From Spirochaetales bacterium (lineage in GTDB: Bacteria; Spirochaetota; Spirochaetia; DSM-27196; SLST01), in contig SLST01000099.1 of NCBI GenBank assembly GCA_007130265.1, forward strand, positions 1 to 15,775: a stretch of DNA of 15,775 nucleotides, given 5' to 3'. This document shows positions 12,981 through 15,775 of the stretch, one piece after another. The number at the start of each line of letters is the position of its first letter. Position 1 is the stretch's first letter. The translations under genes were made by a program, and so were the position numbers. Under the pieces are notes generated by a model. It did not search any database. It was given only the letters and a program-made list of their open reading frames with translations, and had not been told where the DNA came from.

Positions 12981-14036
12981 GTGAGGCAGAGAGGGAAGCG
13001 CACACCGCGACGACTCGGTCGGGACCGGACGCTGCTCGTGGGCCTCCTGGCCGTCATCGCGCTGTTGCTCGGGCTCATCATCGCGCTGCTGCCCGAACCG
13101 GTCGATCGGGACGAGCCGGTGACGTACGACGCGTATGACTTCTCGGCTCCGGATGCGCCGCACGCGTCAACGCCTCCGACCGATCCGCCCGTTGAACGGC
13201 CTCCTCGACCCGACGCGGACACCGAGACCGACGCGGACACCGAGACCGACGCGGACGCAGCGCCGAGCGCCGTGCCTCAGCCGCCGGACGGCTCCGGCCC
13301 CGAAGAGCTATGGTGGCTTCCCGCGGCGACCGTCCCGCCCGACCTCCGCGGACCGCTCGTCCTCGTACTCGACGACGCGGGAAACTCGCTCGACGCGTAC
13401 GACCGGTTCCTGAGATTCCCGGGACCGATGGCGGTCTCCGTATTGCCTCAGCTTGATTACTCCGTCCAGGCCGCGGCTCTCGCGGCGGCGGCTGGAAAGG
13501 AGATCATGCTCCACCAGCCCATGGAGGCTCTGCGTGGGGCCGACCCCGGACTCGGGTCGATCGGTCCTGCCGATCCTTCCGGGACGATCGCCGCGACGAT
13601 CCGTGAGAATCTCAGGACGGTGCCGGGAGCGATCGGCGTGAACAACCATATGGGCTCCCTTGCGACGACGGACACCCGGCTGATGCGGACGGTCCTCACG
13701 ACGCTGCACGAGAGAGGTCTGTTCTTCCTCGACAGCCGCACGTCTGCCGATACCGTGGGTCGGTCGGTTGCCGCGGAAGTCGGGATCCCCTTCGCCGAGC
13801 GCGCCGTCTTTCTCGACAACTGGCGCACGCGTGAGTCGATACTCTCCGCGCTCGGCCACGCTCTCGAACTGTCGCAGCGGGGCGAGCCCGTGGTGATGAT
13901 CGGGCACGTGACGGTACCACTGCTGGCTGAGATACTCCTCGAGGTGTATCCTGTTCTGGAAGCGCACGGCTACCGATTCGTCCCGGTTTCACGACTCGTG
14001 AGGCCGGTTAACATCGCAGGGGGTGGCGAAGGATGA
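12981..14036 (+). CDS. Divergent polysaccharide deacetylase family protein, membrane anchored
   Basis: A 351-residue protein. It has a basic N-terminus and one membrane helix (about 18-37), then a Pro/Asp/Glu/Thr-rich linker (40-108) containing an 18-base tandem repeat. The catalytic-like domain (about 123-345) belongs to the divergent polysaccharide deacetylase family (PF04748). Visible motifs are LVLVLDDAGNS (D131, D132), IMLHQPMEA (H178), GVNNHMGS (H223), FFLDSRTS (D251) and a late IGH. The domain is expected on the outer side of the inner membrane; its substrate in this group is not established. The GTG at 12981 is the best start because the membrane helix follows directly, but no good Shine-Dalgarno precedes it. 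Its stop overlaps tsaD (ATGA). Confidence 0.82.
   Translation: MRQRGKRTPRRLGRDRTLLVGLLAVIALLLGLIIALLPEPVDRDEPVTYDAYDFSAPDAPHASTPPTDPPVERPPRPDADTETDADTETDADAAPSAVPQPPDGSGPEELWWLPAATVPPDLRGPLVLVLDDAGNSLDAYDRFLRFPGPMAVSVLPQLDYSVQAAALAAAAGKEIMLHQPMEALRGADPGLGSIGPADPSGTIAATIRENLRTVPGAIGVNNHMGSLATTDTRLMRTVLTTLHERGLFFLDSRTSADTVGRSVAAEVGIPFAERAVFLDNWRTRESILSALGHALELSQRGEPVVMIGHVTVPLLAEILLEVYPVLEAHGYRFVPVSRLVRPVNIAGGGEG
13213..13257 (+). repeat. 18-base tandem repeat, 2.5 copies, in the deacetylase linker
   Basis: GACGCGGACACCGAGACC at 13213-13230 is repeated exactly at 13231-13248 and followed by a half copy (13249-13257). It encodes DADTET units in the acidic linker between membrane anchor and enzyme domain. 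The reading frame is kept whatever the copy number, so linker length can vary. Confidence 0.85.
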
Positions 14037-15046
14037 TCGTTCTCGGGGTCGAGAGCTCCTGCGACGAGTGCTCGGTCGCGGTTGTCGAGGACGGCGCTAC
14101 CGTGCTGGGGCAGGTGATCGCGACGCAACTCGACGAGCACGCACCTTTCCAGGGCGTGGTTCCCGAAATCGCGAGCCGGACACACACTCGGTGGATTGTC
14201 GGCGTATACCGGCGAGCGCTTGCCCGAGCGGGAGTGAACCCGAGGGATCTCGATGGCGTCGCGGTGACCAACAGACCGGGGCTCGTCGGCTCGCTCGTGG
14301 TCGGACTCTCCTTCGCGAAAGGGCTCGCCTACGGGCTCGGCGCGCCTCTCGTGGGCGTAAATCACATGCTGGCGCATCTCTACGCACCGCAACTCGCCTC
14401 GCCCGTAGAGTACCCCTTCCTGGGACTGCTCGTATCCGGAGGGCACACGATTATCGCGCGCTCGGAAAGCCCCCTGTCGATGGAAGTGCTCGGAACGACG
14501 ATCGACGACGCGTGCGGCGAAGCGTTCGATAAGGTCGCCAAGTACTACGGCTTCGGGTACCCCGGGGGTGTCGCGATTGACCGCCTGGCCAGGAAGGGCG
14601 ACGACCGCGCCTTCGCGTTTCCGGATGCAAGCCTTCACAAAGCCGGTCACCGCTACGATGTCTCGTACTCGGGGCTGAAGACCGCGGTTATCAACCAGCT
14701 CGACCAGTTCTGGAACGGCGCGTCGGAGAGATCGCCGGAGAACATCGCCGCGAGCTTCGAACGAGCGGCGGTGGACATGCTTCTCAGACGGCTCTACCGC
14801 GCGGTCGCCGACACCGGGCTCACCCGCGTCGTGGTCGGCGGCGGTGTCGCCGCGAACACCCGGATGCGGGCGTCTCTGGCCGCGCGCACGGACCTTCAGG
14901 TCCGGTTCCCGACGCTCGAGCTCTGTACGGACAACGGCGCGATGATCGCGGGGCTCGGCTACCACCTGCTGCGCAGCGGCACGCACGATTCGCTCGATCT
15001 CGACGCAAGCGCCCGCGTGGAGAGATTCCGCAGCACCTATCCGTGA
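14033..15046 (+). CDS. tsaD: tRNA N6-adenosine threonylcarbamoyltransferase TsaD
   Basis: A 337-residue protein of normal length. TsaD transfers the threonylcarbamoyl group to A37 of tRNAs reading ANN codons, in a complex with TsaB and TsaE. Motifs are MIVLGVESSCDECSVAV at the start (ATP-binding, ASKHA fold), EIASRTH, GVNHMLAHLYAP with metal ligands H111 and H115, LVSGGHT, DDACGEAFDKVAK, GGGVAAN and the final TDNGAMIAGLG with the third metal ligand Asp. The ATG overlaps the deacetylase TGA (ATGA at 14033-14036). GAAGG precedes it at no distance, so translational coupling is likely. No tsaB, tsaC or tsaE is in the window. Confidence 0.96.
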   Translation: MIVLGVESSCDECSVAVVEDGATVLGQVIATQLDEHAPFQGVVPEIASRTHTRWIVGVYRRALARAGVNPRDLDGVAVTNRPGLVGSLVVGLSFAKGLAYGLGAPLVGVNHMLAHLYAPQLASPVEYPFLGLLVSGGHTIIARSESPLSMEVLGTTIDDACGEAFDKVAKYYGFGYPGGVAIDRLARKGDDRAFAFPDASLHKAGHRYDVSYSGLKTAVINQLDQFWNGASERSPENIAASFERAAVDMLLRRLYRAVADTGLTRVVVGGGVAANTRMRASLAARTDLQVRFPTLELCTDNGAMIAGLGYHLLRSGTHDSLDLDASARVERFRSTYP

Positions 15047-15051
15047 GCCGT

Positions 15052-15087
15052 TTGACAGAGGCGGACTCTCCCCGTACGCTTGCCGAG
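15052..15087 (+). promoter_or_regulatory. Sigma-70-type promoter of apt, near-leaderless
   Basis: TTGACA (15052-15057, 6 of 6), 17-base spacer, TACGCT (15075-15080, 3 of 6). The predicted start near 15087 leaves only about 3 bases before the apt ATG at 15090. No Shine-Dalgarno is present. The weak -10 makes this a moderate prediction. Confidence 0.5.
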
Positions 15088-15089
15088 CT

Positions 15090-15623
15090 ATGGACACCGC
15101 CTTCAATCTCGACGCCGTAATCCGCAAGGTCCCCGATTTCCCGAAGAAGGGGATCCTTTTCTACGACATCACGAGTATTCTCATGGATCCGGCAGCGTTT
15201 GCCCACTGTGTGTCTCAGATGGTCTCGCGTTACCGGTCCGCCGGGCTCGACGCGATCGCCGCGATCGAAGCGCGAGGGTTTCTCTTTGGGGCGCCGTTGG
15301 CGCTCGATCTCGGCCTGCCGCTGCAGCTTGTCCGGAAGCAGGGGAAACTCCCCGGCGAGACGGTAAGCCTCACCTACGAACTGGAGTACGGCAGCGACAC
15401 GGTCGAGATGCATCAGCAGGATCTTCGTCCCGGCGAGCGGGTTCTCATCGTCGACGACCTGATCGCCACCGGAGGCACCGTGCGTGCGACAGTCGACTTG
15501 ATCGAGCGTGCCGGCGGCTCGGTACACGAGGTTTTCTGCGTGATCGGGCTGCCGTTTCTCGAGTACGAGCGTCGGCTTGCGCCGGTTCGGGTGCATACCC
15601 TCCTGAACTACGACTCCGAGTAA
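15090..15623 (+). CDS. apt: Adenine phosphoribosyltransferase
   Basis: A 177-residue type I phosphoribosyltransferase that converts adenine and PRPP to AMP (purine salvage, cytosol). The N-terminal VPDFPKKGILFYDITSILMD is the Apt signature (seen as VPDFPKKGILFYDIT), followed by AIEARGFLFGAPLAL and VRKQGKLPGET. The PRPP loop is VLIVDDLIATGGT (118-130). The length is typical. The ATG at 15090 is the only start that retains the conserved N-terminus. It lies 43 bases after tsaD and appears to have its own promoter, with no ribosome-binding site. Confidence 0.96.
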   Translation: MDTAFNLDAVIRKVPDFPKKGILFYDITSILMDPAAFAHCVSQMVSRYRSAGLDAIAAIEARGFLFGAPLALDLGLPLQLVRKQGKLPGETVSLTYELEYGSDTVEMHQQDLRPGERVLIVDDLIATGGTVRATVDLIERAGGSVHEVFCVIGLPFLEYERRLAPVRVHTLLNYDSE

Positions 15624-15627
15624 TGGG

Positions 15628-15663
15628 TTGACACCGGGCGTCCGGATTGGTATCGTACGGGCA
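15628..15663 (+). promoter_or_regulatory. Sigma-70-type promoter of the tRNA-Gln/tRNA-Glu unit
   Basis: TTGACA (15628-15633, 6 of 6), 17-base spacer, TATCGT (15651-15656, 4 of 6). The predicted start near 15663 is 6 bases before the tRNA-Gln 5' end. It probably transcribes both tRNA genes, 8 bases apart. Confidence 0.7.
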
Positions 15664-15668
15664 TAGAT

Positions 15669-15739
15669 TTCCCGGTTGTGTAATGGTAGCACCGCAGATT
15701 CTGGCTCTGCTAGTGGGGGTTCGAGTCCTCCCCGGGAAG
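15669..15739 (+). tRNA. tRNA-Gln (anticodon CTG)
   Basis: Acceptor TTCCCGG (15669-15675) pairs perfectly with CCGGGAA (15732-15738), and the discriminator is G. The U1-A72 pair and G73 are glutamine identity features. The anticodon stem GCAGA/TCTGC holds loop TTCTGGC with anticodon CTG, reading CAG. The T arm has TTCGAGT. CCA is not encoded. Confidence 0.95.
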
Positions 15740-15747
15740 CGATAGAT

Positions 15748-15775
15748 GCCCCCTTCGTCTATCGGCTAGGACGAG
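15748..15775 (+). tRNA. tRNA-Glu, 5' part, cut by window edge
   Basis: GCCCCCT followed by TC and the D-arm segment GTCTATCGGCTAGGAC closely follow the 5' half of bacterial tRNA-Glu genes (typical start GTCCCCTTCGTCTA). D stem GTCT/GGAC pairs with one G-U. The anticodon lies beyond the window, so identity rests on the 5' half only. Confidence 0.75.

Noticed and set aside
13213..13257. CRISPR-like repeat
   Set aside because: The units are contiguous without spacers, in frame, inside a coding linker.

Overview
The window is a GC-rich, gene-dense piece of bacterial chromosome, most likely from a free-living or marine/halophilic spirochaete. Three things point there. A flgF-flgG-flgJ (rod-binding domain only) flagellar set sits directly upstream of an RpoS-like sigma factor and close to tsaD and apt. 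From memory, Borrelia burgdorferi keeps an RpoS gene beside flgG/flhO and near tsaD in the same way. The PEGA, LysM/M23 and TPR lipoprotein envelope genes also fit that group. The genus cannot be fixed from the sequence alone. There is no sign of a phage, transposon, CRISPR array or integrated element, and no gap longer than 300 bases.

Left half (1-7928), all on the minus strand. One tightly packed seven-gene envelope operon reads leftward: PHP-domain phosphoesterase, MlaE-like permease, MlaF-like ATPase, MlaD-like MCE protein, TPR lipoprotein, a 63-residue two-helix membrane protein, a LysM/M23 peptidase and a PEGA-domain exported protein. Most junctions overlap or are separated by fewer than 10 bases. 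The operon ends in a strong hairpin terminator with a UUCG loop (1197-1225). Beyond it a class A penicillin-binding protein starts from its own consensus-like promoter and is cut by the window edge. The theme is lipid transport plus peptidoglycan and envelope maintenance.

Centre (7929-9665). A divergent region with two short inverted repeats and an extended -10 promoter drives two linked cyclic-nucleotide-binding-domain genes on the plus strand. The first is a cNBD-TPR protein with a degraded ligand pocket and no DNA-binding domain. The second is a Crp/Fnr-type regulator with an intact pocket and a helix-turn-helix.

Right half (9666-15775), plus strand. A tRNA-Thr(CGT) with its own promoter is followed by flgF, flgG and flgJ (periplasmic flagellar rod). 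Next comes a sigma-54 promoter matching the consensus in front of an RpoS-like sigma factor gene. A divergent polysaccharide deacetylase overlaps tsaD, then come apt, tRNA-Gln(CTG) and the beginning of a tRNA-Glu. The layout suggests an RpoN-to-RpoS cascade next to flagellar rod genes. Several promoters follow the pattern TTGACA-17-TANNNT, and for two genes (PBP and apt) the predicted transcription start falls at or within three bases of the start codon.
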